Source of the DNA: Acidobacteriota bacterium
GTDB lineage: Bacteria > Actinomycetota > Acidimicrobiia > Acidimicrobiales > Microtrichaceae
Direction: 5' to 3'
Length of the DNA: 64,000 nt
Assembly: GCA_003577145.1 (NCBI GenBank)
Contig: QEUP01000008.1
Span: 1 to 64,000 of the forward strand
The notes beneath the pieces are model-generated. The model did not search any database. It had not been told where the DNA came from and worked only from the letters and a program-made list of their open reading frames with translations. Below, one piece after another: positions 26,258 to 37,938 of this stretch; positions within the stretch are counted from its first letter, which is position 1, and every line of letters starts with the position of its first letter. Made by a program: the position numbers and the translations under genes.

Positions 26258-27286
26258 ATGATGGGACACAACCAGCTCCGACACAGCCAGGGAGGTCCGT
26301 GGGTGGCTGCGACGGCCGCAGAGCTGCTCGCCGGCGCCACCAGTAGGGAGGCGGTCGATCCTGACGACGGCAAGTCGGGTTCGAGCTTCGCGCGGGTGAC
26401 CATCGATGGCCGGGGGTACTTCCTGAAGTCGCTGTCCCCCGCCGGCGACTGGATCATGCGCATAACCGGCGACTACGAGCACCGACCCCTGCTGGTCTGG
26501 CAGGCGGGGATCATCCACAGTGCTCCTGCGTGCATAGACCCCGCCATCGTCGGCATGGCCCTGGAAGGCGACGGTGAGCACGCAGTTCTGTCGATCCTCA
26601 TGCACGACATCGGTGACCGTCTGGTACCCGAGGGTGACGAGCCGATCCGCCTGGCGCAACACCGCGGGTTCGTCGACCACCTGGCCGCCCTCTCCGCCGC
26701 CTACTGGGGTTGGGAGGACACGATCGGCCTCGTCCCCCTGTCGCACCGCTTCCGCTTCTTCGCCCCCGACAACATCGCCGCCGAACTCGACGTCGACGAC
26801 GTCCCGGTGCCGATCAGGGTCGCCGACGAGGGCTGGCGCGTCCTTCCCGAGCGGTCGCCCCGCCTGGCCGAGGTCCTGGCCGGGATCCACGACGACCCCT
26901 CAACGCTCACCCGGGCGCTGGAGGAGACGCCGGCCACCTTCCTGCACGGAGACTGGAAGATGGGCAACCTGGGCAGCCACCCCGACGGCCGCACGATCCT
27001 GCTCGACTGGGCGTACCCCGGGCAGGGCCCCGCCTGCTACGACCTCGCCTGGTACATGGCCCTCAACCGCTCGCGGCTACCCGAGACCAAGGAGGCCACG
27101 ATCGAGGCGTTCCGCTCCGCCCTGGAACGCCACGGCGTCGACACCGGCGGCTGGTGGGAGACGCAACTCGACCTGTGCCTGCTGGGGATCATGGCGACCT
27201 TCGCCTGGGAGAAGGCGGTGGGAGACGAAGCCGAGCTGCGCTGGTGGGAGAGCCGGGCGCTGGGGGCCATCCGGTGGCTGGGCTGA
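26258..27286 (+). CDS. aminoglycoside/choline phosphotransferase-family protein (APH fold)
   Basis: 342 residues; ATG 26258 (or 26261) with CGGAGG upstream. Kinase-like lobe with FARVTIDGRGYFLKSLSP (Lys for ATP), catalytic loop FLHGDWKMGNLG (HGDxxxxN) and metal motif TILLDWAYPGQGPACYDLAWYM. APH-fold enzymes phosphorylate small molecules such as antibiotics, choline or sugars; nothing here fixes the substrate. It overlaps the following methyltransferase gene by 13 bases, so they are probably co-translated. Confidence 0.8.
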   Translation: MMGHNQLRHSQGGPWVAATAAELLAGATSREAVDPDDGKSGSSFARVTIDGRGYFLKSLSPAGDWIMRITGDYEHRPLLVWQAGIIHSAPACIDPAIVGMALEGDGEHAVLSILMHDIGDRLVPEGDEPIRLAQHRGFVDHLAALSAAYWGWEDTIGLVPLSHRFRFFAPDNIAAELDVDDVPVPIRVADEGWRVLPERSPRLAEVLAGIHDDPSTLTRALEETPATFLHGDWKMGNLGSHPDGRTILLDWAYPGQGPACYDLAWYMALNRSRLPETKEATIEAFRSALERHGVDTGGWWETQLDLCLLGIMATFAWEKAVGDEAELRWWESRALGAIRWLG

Positions 27287-28062
27287 CCGACTTCTACGCC
27301 GGAGCTGCGCCCGGATGGGCGGCCGGCGCGACCAAGGTCTACGGACCGCTCGCCCGCGATCTGGTCGCCCACTCACCCCACCCGCTGCAACAGCGGCTCG
27401 TCCTCGATGTCGGTGCAGGCACCGGCGCCGGGTCGGCTGCCCTGCGCTCCGCCGGTGCCCGCCCGGTTGCCGTGGACCTCTCCCACGACATGCTCGCGTG
27501 GGACCGGTCGAGTCGACCGCCGAGCGCGGTGAGCGACGTCCTCGCCCTCCCCTTCCCGGCGGACAGCTTCGACGACGTCGTCGCCGCCTTCGTCCTCAAC
27601 CACCTGGTCGAGCCGGTCGCTGGCCTACGGGAACTGGCCCGCGTCACCAGCAACCGAGGCGCGATCCTGGCCACCGCCTATTCGACACAGTCGGCGAGCG
27701 AGGCGCGCGAGCGGGTCGATGACGTCGCTCGGTCACAGGGCTGGGAACCACCCGGCTGGTATGTCTCGCTCAAGTCCTCGATGGCGCCACTCGTCGGTTC
27801 GGCGGCTTCGATGCAGGCCGTCGCCCGAGAAGCGGGACTGGCCCACGCCGTCGCCGGGGAAAGGCCGGTCGACACCGGCGTGCGCACCGCCGGTGAGCTG
27901 GTCGACTACCGCTTCGGTCAGGCCCACTACGCAGAGTTCCTCGCATCGCTGACAGCCGGTGAGACCGACGCGCTGCGCCGCGCTGCGCTGGCTGCGGCTG
28001 AGCCCGTGATGGAGCCCTACCGGCCCATCGTCGTCTTCCTGACCGCGATCGTCGGTGAGTGA
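27274..28062 (+). CDS. class I SAM-dependent methyltransferase
   Basis: 262 residues from GTG 27274 inside the end of the phosphotransferase gene. SAM motifs: VLDVGAGTGAGSAALRSAGA, ARPVAVDLSHDMLAW, VLALPFPADSFDDVVAAFVLNHL and RVTSNRGAILATAYS. This is the small-molecule (UbiE/MenG-like) group. Pairing with a kinase-like enzyme, and facing another methyltransferase across a SARP-type box, suggests modification of a small metabolite. The gene ends 13 bases before the convergent SARP gene. Confidence 0.85.
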   Translation: MAGLTDFYAGAAPGWAAGATKVYGPLARDLVAHSPHPLQQRLVLDVGAGTGAGSAALRSAGARPVAVDLSHDMLAWDRSSRPPSAVSDVLALPFPADSFDDVVAAFVLNHLVEPVAGLRELARVTSNRGAILATAYSTQSASEARERVDDVARSQGWEPPGWYVSLKSSMAPLVGSAASMQAVAREAGLAHAVAGERPVDTGVRTAGELVDYRFGQAHYAEFLASLTAGETDALRRAALAAAEPVMEPYRPIVVFLTAIVGE

Positions 28063-28075
28063 AGGCCGCCAGACC

Positions 28076-31000
28076 TCAGCTACCTGGAGCCGAGAGGTAA
28101 CGGTCGGCGTGCTGAGTGAAGGCCTGGGCCCGCTCGCCCGCTTCTCGCGCGAGCGCCGCCACACGTTCGCCGGCCAGGGACATCCAGGTCTCGACTCCGG
28201 TGTCGGCGGCGACGTCGGCGGTCATCCACCACGCCTCCATCCCGGCTACCTCGTCGAGGGCGTCGACTCGGGCCGCGACCGCGTCGAGGTCGAGCGGCTC
28301 GCCCAACCGGGCACGGGCCCTCGCGGCAACGAGCGCCCCCAGTGTGGAGTAGCGCCGGTCCCCTCTTGCTGTGGCCGCGGCCTCCAACTCGACCGCAGCG
28401 GCCAACGCCGCCTCGTTCTCGCCTGCGGACAGGTGGAGACGGCTCGATAGCAGCCCCGCTCGCTGCTCGCAGCGCCACCGGTTGTGGAACCACTTCCCCG
28501 CCGCCGCATCGTTCGCCTGCTCGACGAGGCTCCACGCTTCGTCGAGCCGACCGGCGCGGAGCTCGGCATCCGCCCGATCGAGCCCGGCTTGCACCGCGAC
28601 CTCCGGCATACCGGTCGGCTCGAGCGCCGCAGAGAGCTCGGCTCCCTCCGGATCACCGAGGTTGCGCAGTATCCAACCGCGATAGTTCAGGTCCATGCCC
28701 CGATACCGGGGTTCACTACCGCGGCGGGAGATCTCCGCGGTCAGGCGTTCGAGGACGCGCAGGGCGTCATCGGGCCGACCCATGAGAGCCAGCGCATGGG
28801 CCGTCATCTGCAGCACGTGCTCGACCCAGAACTCCTGGAGCGACCCGATCTCGTTCCCGACCGCGGGCCGCAGCAGCCGCAGCGCCTCCGAGCTCCTGCC
28901 CTGGTGGACCCTGAGCACCCCCAGCCACGCCGGGATGCCGAGCCTCACTGCGGCTTCGAGCGGCAGCGCCTCGCTGAGCACCCGCTCGGCCTCGGGCAGC
29001 TCACCCAGCCCCCGGTGGCCGAAGGCCACCGCGAGCAGGCAGCTGGCGCGGGTCCTTTCGTCGGACGACTCTTGCACGCCCTCCCATCCGAGCCCGATCG
29101 CCGACTCCATGTCGTGACGGTGACGGGCGATCCACGCCCGCAGCTCCAGCGCTACCGCTCCACCGCCCAGGCCCCTGGCGGCCAGCGCGTCGTGCTCGGC
29201 TCGGTCCAGTTCGGCAAGCGCCACCAGCACCCGCCCCCGTGCCAGCCGGGCCTCGGCGCAGTCGTGGAAACCGATGGCGTCCGACAACAGACGCTCCGCC
29301 TCGACCAGGTCCTGCCGACCGGCAGCCAACCGACCCGCGTCGACGAGTGCCTCACCGGCCGAAATCCGGTCACCGCACTGCCGGGCATGCCACGCCACAG
29401 CCAGCGGATCTGCGGCAGGCCGGTCGCGGAGGACACGCAGCGCCTCCCGGTGGAGCAGCTCTTGACGGGAGGGCGAGCTGAGCTGCACGAGCGCCTCCCT
29501 GACCAGCTCGTGGCGGAACGCGAAGCCGCTGCCCCGTTCCTCGAGGAAGTGGTGCCGCACACCGGCCTCGAGGTGTTCGAGCACGTCGAGGGTGGATCGC
29601 GACAAGACCGCGGCGAGCAACTCGAGGTCGACGTCGGGCCCGAGCACCGCGGCCGCCCTCAGAGTCGGCGCTGCTTCACCGGCCTGCTCGCAGCGCGCGC
29701 CCACGGTGTCGCGGACCGACGGCGGGACGGCACCGCCCGCGGCGGCGTCGTCCAGAGCGGCCAGCTCGACGAGCAGGAGAGGGTTGCCGCCGCTGCGCCG
29801 CCACAGGGACTCCGCCCGCTCGCTACCGACGACACTGCGCACGGCCTCCAGGCTCAGGGGCGCCAGCCGGAGCACCTCGTCACCCCGCACCAGCGTCCGG
29901 GCGGCCGGGGGAAGCGACAGCACAACCAGCAGCGGGAGGGCTTCACGGCGCCGGGTGACGAACTGCAGCCAGCCGAGGGTAGCGGGGTCGGCCAGATGGA
30001 CGTCGTCCACTACAAGGGCCACCGACCGTCCCCTACCGACCGAGGCGAACACCCGCAGAAGGGCCGCGAAGACCTGAGCCTGCATCGCTTCGGTCGTGGC
30101 CGTAGCAGCCGGAGGCGCCTCGGGCACCGCCACGTCGAGCCCCAGCAGAGGCCCCAGCACGGCTGCGTCTGATCCCAGCAGCGCCGCGGCTTCGGCCCGC
30201 CCGACAGCCTCGAGGTGACCGGCCAGGGCGTCGGCTATCGCTTGGAACGGCAGCATCCGGCCAAGTTCGTCGCAGCGTCCCACGAGAAGCGGCGTGCCCC
30301 GCGTGAACGCACGACGAGCCCACTCGTCGAGCAGCCGCGATCTGCCCACCCCCGGCTCGCCTTCGACGGTCACCAACCACACGCCTCCGGCGGCGCGCTC
30401 GAAGGCGCGGTCCAGAAACGCCAGATCATCTTCCCGGCCGGCCAGCGCCTCGGCTGATCCCGCGCTCTCCAGCCTGCGGCCCACCGCCACTCCGGGCAAC
30501 GGCTCCTGTTGCAGCACCGCGGTGTGGACGGCTTCGGTCTCGGCGGTGGGACTCACGCCCAGGTCCTCCCCGAGACGCCGGCGCACGTCTGCATACACCG
30601 CCAGCGCCGAACCCGGCCGTCCCGCGGCAACGTGCGCGCCCATCAGAACCCGGAGCGCCGCCTCATCGTATGGATCGTGATCCAGCGCCGTCCGGGATCG
30701 GAGCGCCGCCGTGTCGAGATCTCCCAGGGCCAGCGCCGATTGGGCCATGACGTGCTCGACCGTAGCCACGAGCCGTTCGACCCTCAGGCGTTCGACGCTG
30801 GCCCAGCTCGCATCGGGTTCGTCGGCCAGCAGTGGGCCTCGGACGAGAGCAGAGGCGGCCTCGGCTGCGATCTTCGCGGCGGTGTGGTCCCCCGCTGCGG
30901 TCCGGCGGAGGGCCTCGTCCGCCAGCTCCTCGAGGTCGACGAGGTCCACCCAGTCGAGGTCGAGGGCGTAGCCGTGCTCCTGGCGAACGACCCGAGCGGC

Positions 31001-31297
31001 GCCGACGAGGGACCGGGCCCGGCTGGCCAGCACCGCCACCTCCCGCTCGGGACGGCCGGGAGGGTGGTCGCCCCACAAGGCGTCGACCAGCCGGTCGAGG
31101 TCGACCCGATCCCCGCAGGCGAGGGCCAGCACCTTGAGCAGGGTTCGGGCCTTGCGGCTACGCAGCGAGGAGAGGTCATGGCCTTCGATCGAGAACTCAC
31201 CGAGCAGGCGCGCCCGAAGCAGAGGACGGTCCCCTGGCGGCGGCGCGGCGGCGCCGGAGTCGGGGAAGGCGATCGTGCCGGGTTCAGCCTCGCCCAC
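28076..31297 (-). CDS. large SARP-type regulator (BTAD + AAA ATPase + TPR)
   Basis: About 1,073 residues from GTG 31297 (TTG 31315 also possible; neither has a clear ribosome site). The N-terminal winged helix (LLGEFSIEGHDLSSLRSRKARTLLKVLAL) and BTAD domain (about 100-270, ending VYADVRRRLGEDLGVSPTAETEAVH) are SARP features. Next is an ATPase domain with Walker A VEGEPGVGRSRLL, where the usual Lys is Arg, and Walker B SVALVVDDVHLAD. The C-terminal half is helical, TPR-like. Large SARPs switch on secondary metabolism clusters. It is the last gene of a five-gene leftward operon. The CTGCAA repeats at 26132 may be its target. Confidence 0.87.
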   Translation of the reverse strand: MGEAEPGTIAFPDSGAAAPPPGDRPLLRARLLGEFSIEGHDLSSLRSRKARTLLKVLALACGDRVDLDRLVDALWGDHPPGRPEREVAVLASRARSLVGAARVVRQEHGYALDLDWVDLVDLEELADEALRRTAAGDHTAAKIAAEAASALVRGPLLADEPDASWASVERLRVERLVATVEHVMAQSALALGDLDTAALRSRTALDHDPYDEAALRVLMGAHVAAGRPGSALAVYADVRRRLGEDLGVSPTAETEAVHTAVLQQEPLPGVAVGRRLESAGSAEALAGREDDLAFLDRAFERAAGGVWLVTVEGEPGVGRSRLLDEWARRAFTRGTPLLVGRCDELGRMLPFQAIADALAGHLEAVGRAEAAALLGSDAAVLGPLLGLDVAVPEAPPAATATTEAMQAQVFAALLRVFASVGRGRSVALVVDDVHLADPATLGWLQFVTRRREALPLLVVLSLPPAARTLVRGDEVLRLAPLSLEAVRSVVGSERAESLWRRSGGNPLLLVELAALDDAAAGGAVPPSVRDTVGARCEQAGEAAPTLRAAAVLGPDVDLELLAAVLSRSTLDVLEHLEAGVRHHFLEERGSGFAFRHELVREALVQLSSPSRQELLHREALRVLRDRPAADPLAVAWHARQCGDRISAGEALVDAGRLAAGRQDLVEAERLLSDAIGFHDCAEARLARGRVLVALAELDRAEHDALAARGLGGGAVALELRAWIARHRHDMESAIGLGWEGVQESSDERTRASCLLAVAFGHRGLGELPEAERVLSEALPLEAAVRLGIPAWLGVLRVHQGRSSEALRLLRPAVGNEIGSLQEFWVEHVLQMTAHALALMGRPDDALRVLERLTAEISRRGSEPRYRGMDLNYRGWILRNLGDPEGAELSAALEPTGMPEVAVQAGLDRADAELRAGRLDEAWSLVEQANDAAAGKWFHNRWRCEQRAGLLSSRLHLSAGENEAALAAAVELEAAATARGDRRYSTLGALVAARARARLGEPLDLDAVAARVDALDEVAGMEAWWMTADVAADTGVETWMSLAGERVAALAREAGERAQAFTQHADRYLSAPGS

Positions 31298-31331
31298 CGC
31301 AACAGTCTGACCCAAAACTGCGCCGAAGCAC

Positions 31332-32249
31332 TCACCCGTAACGCGCCAGAACCCTTCTCGCCACCTCGCCGGTCAGTCCCCGTAGCTCCTCCGGCTCGAC
31401 GACCTCACCGCCGGTACGCAGCAGCAGCCGCTCGAGCCACACCACGCCGACTGCCCCCAGTTCCACGACCAAATGGTCGTCACCGGCCTCGACCAGCCGG
31501 ACCCCCACGTAGTCGGTGACCCACCTCGCCGAGGGGGGAAGCCTCAGCTGCACCGTCGTGACGTCCTCCGGAGGATCGAAGACCTCGAGGCCGAGGCTGC
31601 CGGCGCCGGGTACCGGCTCGAAGGTCACGCCCGTGTCTCGGCAGCGCTCCACCCGGTCGAGGCGGAACCGGCGGATCGAGCCCGACGAGTCGTCGGCGCA
31701 GACCGCGTACCAGGCACCCTCTGCGTAGAAGACCTGGAAGGGATCCACCTGCCGTGTCGTCAGCTCGTCGCGCCAGGCCGACCAGTACACGATCTCGAGC
31801 CTGCGCCGATCGGCGCAGGCTTCGCGGAAGTGCTCCAGCGCCGCAGGCTCGTCGATCGCGACGTCCACGCCGCTGCCGATCTCCAGCGCCTCCTCGACCT
31901 TGTCGAGGGCTGAGCGCAACCTCCCCAGCCCGGGGTTCAGCTCGAGGGCGGCGCGGCCGATGGTCAGCACCGCGAACGCCTCGGCCCGGTTGAGCCGAGG
32001 CGGGTGAGAGAAGTGTTCCGGAACCCACGCGCTCACCGTGTCCCCGTCGAGGTGGATCTCGGGGGTCTCGCCCGGTAGGTCATACGGCGGGACGCCGACA
32101 TACATCGCCAGGCGGAGATCGGTCTCGAGCTGATGGCGGGTCACCCGGTAGAGGCTGGCCAGGTCGTCGAGGCGGGCCGACCCGTGCTCGGCCAGGTAGG
32201 CGAGGATCGCCAGCAGGCGCTCGAGGCGGTCTTCGACAGGGTGTCTCAC
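31332..32249 (-). CDS. pafC: WYL-domain regulator, PafC-like
   Basis: 305 residues, GTG 32249 overlapping the upstream stop (GTGA). An N-terminal winged helix (EDRLERLLAILAYLAEHGSARLDDLASLYRVTRHQLETDLRLA) is followed by the WYL domain (RRLEIVYWSAWRDELTTRQVDPFQVFYAEGAWYAVCADD, then RRFRLDRVERCRDTG) and a C-terminal WCX domain. PafB and PafC form a transcription activator of the LexA/RecA-independent DNA damage response in mycobacteria. In mycobacteria the pair lies beside the proteasome genes, which are not seen in this window. Confidence 0.85.
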   Translation of the reverse strand: MRHPVEDRLERLLAILAYLAEHGSARLDDLASLYRVTRHQLETDLRLAMYVGVPPYDLPGETPEIHLDGDTVSAWVPEHFSHPPRLNRAEAFAVLTIGRAALELNPGLGRLRSALDKVEEALEIGSGVDVAIDEPAALEHFREACADRRRLEIVYWSAWRDELTTRQVDPFQVFYAEGAWYAVCADDSSGSIRRFRLDRVERCRDTGVTFEPVPGAGSLGLEVFDPPEDVTTVQLRLPPSARWVTDYVGVRLVEAGDDHLVVELGAVGVVWLERLLLRTGGEVVEPEELRGLTGEVARRVLARYG

Positions 32250-33166
32250 CGGTTCGCCAGCTCCTTCAACCGCGTCACCACCGCTTGGCGCAGATCCGGC
32301 GGCTCCTCGACCACGGCCAGCTCACCGAAGCCGAGCACCCAGGAGACGAACGCCGGCCGGTACCGCACCGGCATCCGGAGGATGGTGTCGTCCCCGTCAG
32401 GTTCGCAGTCCGCTCCCACGCTGGAAGCGACCAGTTCGGCGATCCGGCCGTCGAGGCGCACCACCGCCTCGACCGGTGGGTCTTCGCCCATGCCGATGGC
32501 CTCGTCGGGAACCCGCGCGGCGGCATCGAAGCCGGCCGGCACCTCGAAGGCGCCGTCGCCGACCACCTCGATGGTCTGCTCCTCGATCCGGTCGACCCGG
32601 AACGGGATCACCTGGTCGCGCCGGTGGTCATGGGCGACCAGATACCAGTGACCGTGCTTGAGAACCAGGCCGTAGGGGTCGACGTAGCGGGAGTTGCCGT
32701 TGTAGGCGAGCGACAGGCGGGTACGGCCGCGCACCGCCTCGGCGAGCGCCGGCAGCACCTCGATGCCCGGCAGCTCGGCGACGGTGGCGATCTGCGCCGA
32801 GCCGACCATGCCCAGCTTCGTCCCGGCCAGCCTGCCCCACACCACGTCGGAGAAGTCGATCGACCGGACGGCCAGGTTGAGGGCCACGCGCTCCTCGTCG
32901 CTCAGGTCGAGCTCGGGCAGCTCGTAGTCCTCCCGGCGGATCTCGTAGTACCAGGTTCCCTTCTCGCCCTCGGGCGCCTCGGAGCGCAGCGGGATACCGG
33001 CACGTCGCAGGGCCGCCTTGTCGTCCTCGAACCGGCGCTTCCCGCTGGTGCCCGCATAGATGGGGAACAGGCCCTCCAGCTCGGCCCTGCTCACCGGCTG
33101 CTCATGGTCGAGAAGGCACGCGACGAGCCTTGCGAGCCGCTCCAGGCGATCCTCCTGCTCCACCAT
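32246..33166 (-). CDS. pafB: WYL-domain regulator, PafB-like
   Basis: 306 residues, ATG 33166. Winged helix (EDRLERLARLVACLLDHEQPVSRAELEGLFPIYAGTSGKRRFEDDKAALRRAGIPL) plus WYL domain (RTRLSLAYNGNSRYVDPYGLVLKHGHWYLVAHDHRRDQVIPFRVDRIEE) and a WCX tail. It pairs with the PafC-like protein (4-base overlap) and probably acts as a heterodimer. Only 29 bases separate it from the ABC ATPase gene upstream, so it is in the same operon. Confidence 0.85.
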   Translation of the reverse strand: MVEQEDRLERLARLVACLLDHEQPVSRAELEGLFPIYAGTSGKRRFEDDKAALRRAGIPLRSEAPEGEKGTWYYEIRREDYELPELDLSDEERVALNLAVRSIDFSDVVWGRLAGTKLGMVGSAQIATVAELPGIEVLPALAEAVRGRTRLSLAYNGNSRYVDPYGLVLKHGHWYLVAHDHRRDQVIPFRVDRIEEQTIEVVGDGAFEVPAGFDAAARVPDEAIGMGEDPPVEAVVRLDGRIAELVASSVGADCEPDGDDTILRMPVRYRPAFVSWVLGFGELAVVEEPPDLRQAVVTRLKELANR

Positions 33167-33195
33167 CGACCGCTCAGGCTAGTGAAGACGCGCTC

Positions 33196-33915
33196 TCACC
33201 CCGGCGGTCCGCCGGCAGGCAGATGGGCTTCGGGGACCTCGCCGGTGGGCCCGTCATAGGCCAGTTCCCCCTCGCTGAGGACCAGGCAGCGCGCCAGCCG
33301 CTCGACGAGCAGCGGTTCGTGGGTGGCGACCACGATGGTCGCGCCGTCCTCGGACGCCTCCGCCAGCAGGTCGACCAGGCTCTGCTTGCCCTCGGCGTCG
33401 AGTCCGACGAAGGGCTCGTCGATCAACAGCACTGTGAACGGCCGGCACAGCCCCACCGCGATGGCGGTCTTCTGCCGCAGCCCTCGGCTGAACTGCGAAG
33501 GAAGCTCGTCCTGGCGGGCCTCGAGCCCCAGTCGCTCGATCAGCTCGTCAAGGAGGGGCTCGTCGCCGTCGGCTCCGTGCAGCCTGCTCACGTACTCCAG
33601 GTGCTCGCGCACACTCAGGTCGTCGTAGAGGACCGGGGCGTCGGGGAGATACGAGATGGCCGCGCGCGCCGGCATGGACCCGGGCTCCTCGCCGAAGACA
33701 CGCACCTCCCCTTCGCTGGGGTCGAGCACGCCCGATACCAGCGCCAACAACGTCGACTTCCCGGAGCCGTTGTGCCCGACGATCGCAAGGGACTCGCCCG
33801 CCTCGATCTTCAGGTCGAGCGGTCCCAGGGCGCGGGTCTCGCCATAGCACTTCTCCAGGCCATCGAGCGCCACGGCGGTCACCTTGCCCGCCTTGGACCT
33901 CTTGCGTCGGGCCAT
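33196..33915 (-). CDS. ABC transporter ATP-binding protein
   Basis: 239 residues; ATG 33915 shares its A with the permease stop (TGATG). Walker A VGHNGSGKST, Q-loop region SYLPDAPVLYDDLS, signature QFSRGLRQKTAIAVGL (LSGGQ-like, degenerate), Walker B TVLLIDEPFVGLD, and switch His in VVATHEPL. It supplies ATPase power for the adjacent membrane subunit. Basic N-terminus ARRKRSKAGK. Confidence 0.9.
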   Translation of the reverse strand: MARRKRSKAGKVTAVALDGLEKCYGETRALGPLDLKIEAGESLAIVGHNGSGKSTLLALVSGVLDPSEGEVRVFGEEPGSMPARAAISYLPDAPVLYDDLSVREHLEYVSRLHGADGDEPLLDELIERLGLEARQDELPSQFSRGLRQKTAIAVGLCRPFTVLLIDEPFVGLDAEGKQSLVDLLAEASEDGATIVVATHEPLLVERLARCLVLSEGELAYDGPTGEVPEAHLPAGGPPG

Positions 33916-35543
33916 CACCTAGCACCCCCCGCTACTGCGTTCTCCATCGACTCGCGGATGTCCTGGCGGTAACGTACCCAGGCGAACACCAGGATCACGA
34001 CCACCAAGACGACCGCCGCGGCGTTGACCGCCGCCGTCAGCGGCTCGCCGTCGCCGGCCACCGAGCGGGCGACCAGGATCGGGACGAATCCCAGCGTGGC
34101 CACCGCGGGCGGCCAGGCGGCACGGAACAGCGCCTGCGGCCCCGCTATCTCCGGAGGAACGAGCGCCTCGTTCCCGATGTCGAGCAGTGGTTCGCCGGTT
34201 ATGCTCAGCGCCGCTCCGCCCGTAGCGGCCAGCGCGGCGGGCACGAGGGCCACAGCCGCGACCTCGAGCAGTTCGATGTCGACCCCGCCCAGCTGGGTCG
34301 CCCCCACCGCAGCCGCCGCGGCGATGACCATCACCGCCGCCGGCCCGGGCAGGTGCCGGAAAAGCGTCACGCCCCGCGGCCAAGGGTACGACGACAGGAG
34401 CTGGGGATGATCGACTTCCTGCGCCAGCGGCTCGATGGCGTCCAGCGCGGCGACGTACATCACAACGCCCGCTCCGAGGATCAGAGGGGTCGTCCCCGAC
34501 CAGGCAGCTCGCAGAGCCACCCCGGCGATCACGCCGAACACCAGCACCCGGACGACGCGGACAAGGGGCCAGCGGGCAAAGCTCGCGACATCCCGGGCGA
34601 AGACGGGAAACCGTACCGCCGGCCTGCCACGCAGGTGCGGGAACCAGGGCCGCTTGCGCGGCACCTCGGCGGCGAGTTGGCGCCGCAGCAGTACGACGGT
34701 ACGGAGGTCCTGGCGGGTGACCGCGAATCGCAACTGGCCAATCAGGTCGGTGCGGCGTCGCGCCCACTCGATCGACAGCCCACCGATCGCTCGCGTGGCG
34801 AGGAGCGCAAGCAGCACCGCCACGGCAACGGGAATCAGAGCCAGCGGGTCGAAGTCGCTCGGCCAGACGAGGATGCGGCCGAGAACCGTCGTCGGTGATG
34901 TTGCGAACCTCCCGCTGACATCGGCAACGGCCCACGCCAACACGACAGCGGCGACCCCTGTCGTCACCAGACGCGGCAATCGCAAACCGGCCACCAGCAG
35001 TGCAACGGCAGCGACCAGCAGACCGGTGGTCGCCCCGAAGAGCACGGCCACCAGGACCCACGGCGGTGCCGATCCCGGCACCCGGTGCACCGCGAGATCA
35101 CCGGCGAGCGCGCCGATGACCGCGCCCCACATGGCGAAGCGGCCGAGCAGCCGGGTGGTTTGCGACCTCAGGGCCCGGCGGCGCTGCAACGGTGCCAGGA
35201 GCACGTGCTGCACGTCGGGGGCTTCCACCGCCAGCGGGCCACCGCGCTCGCCGGAGCGGATCCCGAAGAACAGCGCGACAGCCACTACGAGCCCCGCCCA
35301 GGCCGGTACGTCTGCCACGAATTGACCCATGGCCTCGGCGTCGAGGCGGGCGTCTCCCACCCTGCCGCTGACGATCAGGATCGCCAGCACCGAGAGAAGA
35401 GCGGTGACGTAGACGCGATAGGCGGCGTCCGCCACCGACATGTTCCCGAGACGGCGTGCCAATCGGGTCTTGCGTAGCTCGCTCAGGGCCTCGATCGCGC
35501 CGGACTCGGGACCGAGCGGGGTCGTCACGTCGAGCGTGGTCAC
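33915..35543 (-). CDS. ABC transporter membrane protein
   Basis: 542 residues, GTG 35543. About a dozen hydrophobic segments, for example VYVTALLSVLAILIVSG, WAGLVVAVALFFGI, LVAVLFGATTGLLVAAVALLVAGL and AAVVLVVVILVFAWVRYRQDI at the end. There is no ATPase domain; it pairs with the overlapping ATP-binding gene. Substrate unknown. It heads a leftward operon with the PafB/PafC-like pair and the SARP gene. Confidence 0.82.
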   Translation of the reverse strand: MTTLDVTTPLGPESGAIEALSELRKTRLARRLGNMSVADAAYRVYVTALLSVLAILIVSGRVGDARLDAEAMGQFVADVPAWAGLVVAVALFFGIRSGERGGPLAVEAPDVQHVLLAPLQRRRALRSQTTRLLGRFAMWGAVIGALAGDLAVHRVPGSAPPWVLVAVLFGATTGLLVAAVALLVAGLRLPRLVTTGVAAVVLAWAVADVSGRFATSPTTVLGRILVWPSDFDPLALIPVAVAVLLALLATRAIGGLSIEWARRRTDLIGQLRFAVTRQDLRTVVLLRRQLAAEVPRKRPWFPHLRGRPAVRFPVFARDVASFARWPLVRVVRVLVFGVIAGVALRAAWSGTTPLILGAGVVMYVAALDAIEPLAQEVDHPQLLSSYPWPRGVTLFRHLPGPAAVMVIAAAAAVGATQLGGVDIELLEVAAVALVPAALAATGGAALSITGEPLLDIGNEALVPPEIAGPQALFRAAWPPAVATLGFVPILVARSVAGDGEPLTAAVNAAAVVLVVVILVFAWVRYRQDIRESMENAVAGGAR

Positions 35544-35778
35544 GGGTTCGGGTGCAGGGAGATGAGCGCCGCAGCAGCGAACGCCGTTGTCACCGATGGT
35601 TGCCTCGCTCGCACACAGGCGATGCTACCGGCAGCGTCGGGGGGCGAGGGCATCGCGGGTGCTCTACGACGCTCGGCAACGCTACGGTGAAGGGCGCCAC
35701 TCGCGGCGCCGAGCCGGCCCGGATCTACGGCTGACCCCCATCAAGGCGCGGCCGGGAGACCACACGGAAGGATGCCCC

Positions 35779-37608
<1,830 letters not shown>

Positions 37609-37938
37609 CCCCCGGAGCCACAGCAGGATGCACCGACAGGCCGGCCAGACCGGCCGGGGATCCTCCTTGCGGCACCGGCCGTCCCCGGCAGGCGAGAAAT
37701 CTGGGGACGTGTCCCCGGATGCTCACTCACAGGGGTGGGGCGCAGCTGGATTCTCTCCCTGTGAGGTCGCGCCATGTGCTTCGCGCAGCGAGTTGTGGTC
37801 CTCTGTCAGGAACGGGGCGCCCGCGAGATCGGCACCGGCGGGAACCGGGGCTGCACGACAGCGCAATGCGGGCTCGTGCACCTCGACGGTGACCCGGGTC
37901 AGCGGCGCGCGCGGCGTCGGAGAGGAGGTGCGCCACAC
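37609..37938. other. 330-base non-coding gap with two inverted repeats
   Basis: GGGGAC-GT-GTCCCC lies at 37703-37716. CTCACAGGG (37726-37734) pairs with CCCTGTGAG (37757-37765), a 9-base stem with a 22-base loop. They lie between typA and the sigma-like gene and may terminate typA or regulate the next gene. No coding sequence is supported. Confidence 0.5.

Noticed and set aside
26084-26890. extended N-terminus for the methyltransferase (frame open to 26890)
   Set aside because: ATG 26083 has an AAGGAGA site and a conserved domain start; the extension lies antisense to the phosphotransferase gene.
28484-30172. 562-residue plus-strand frame over the SARP gene
   Set aside because: Antisense of a gene with clear BTAD and ATPase domains.
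33196-33915. start at GTG 33918 for the ABC ATPase
   Set aside because: ATG 33915 immediately follows and overlaps the permease stop in a standard TGATG coupling.
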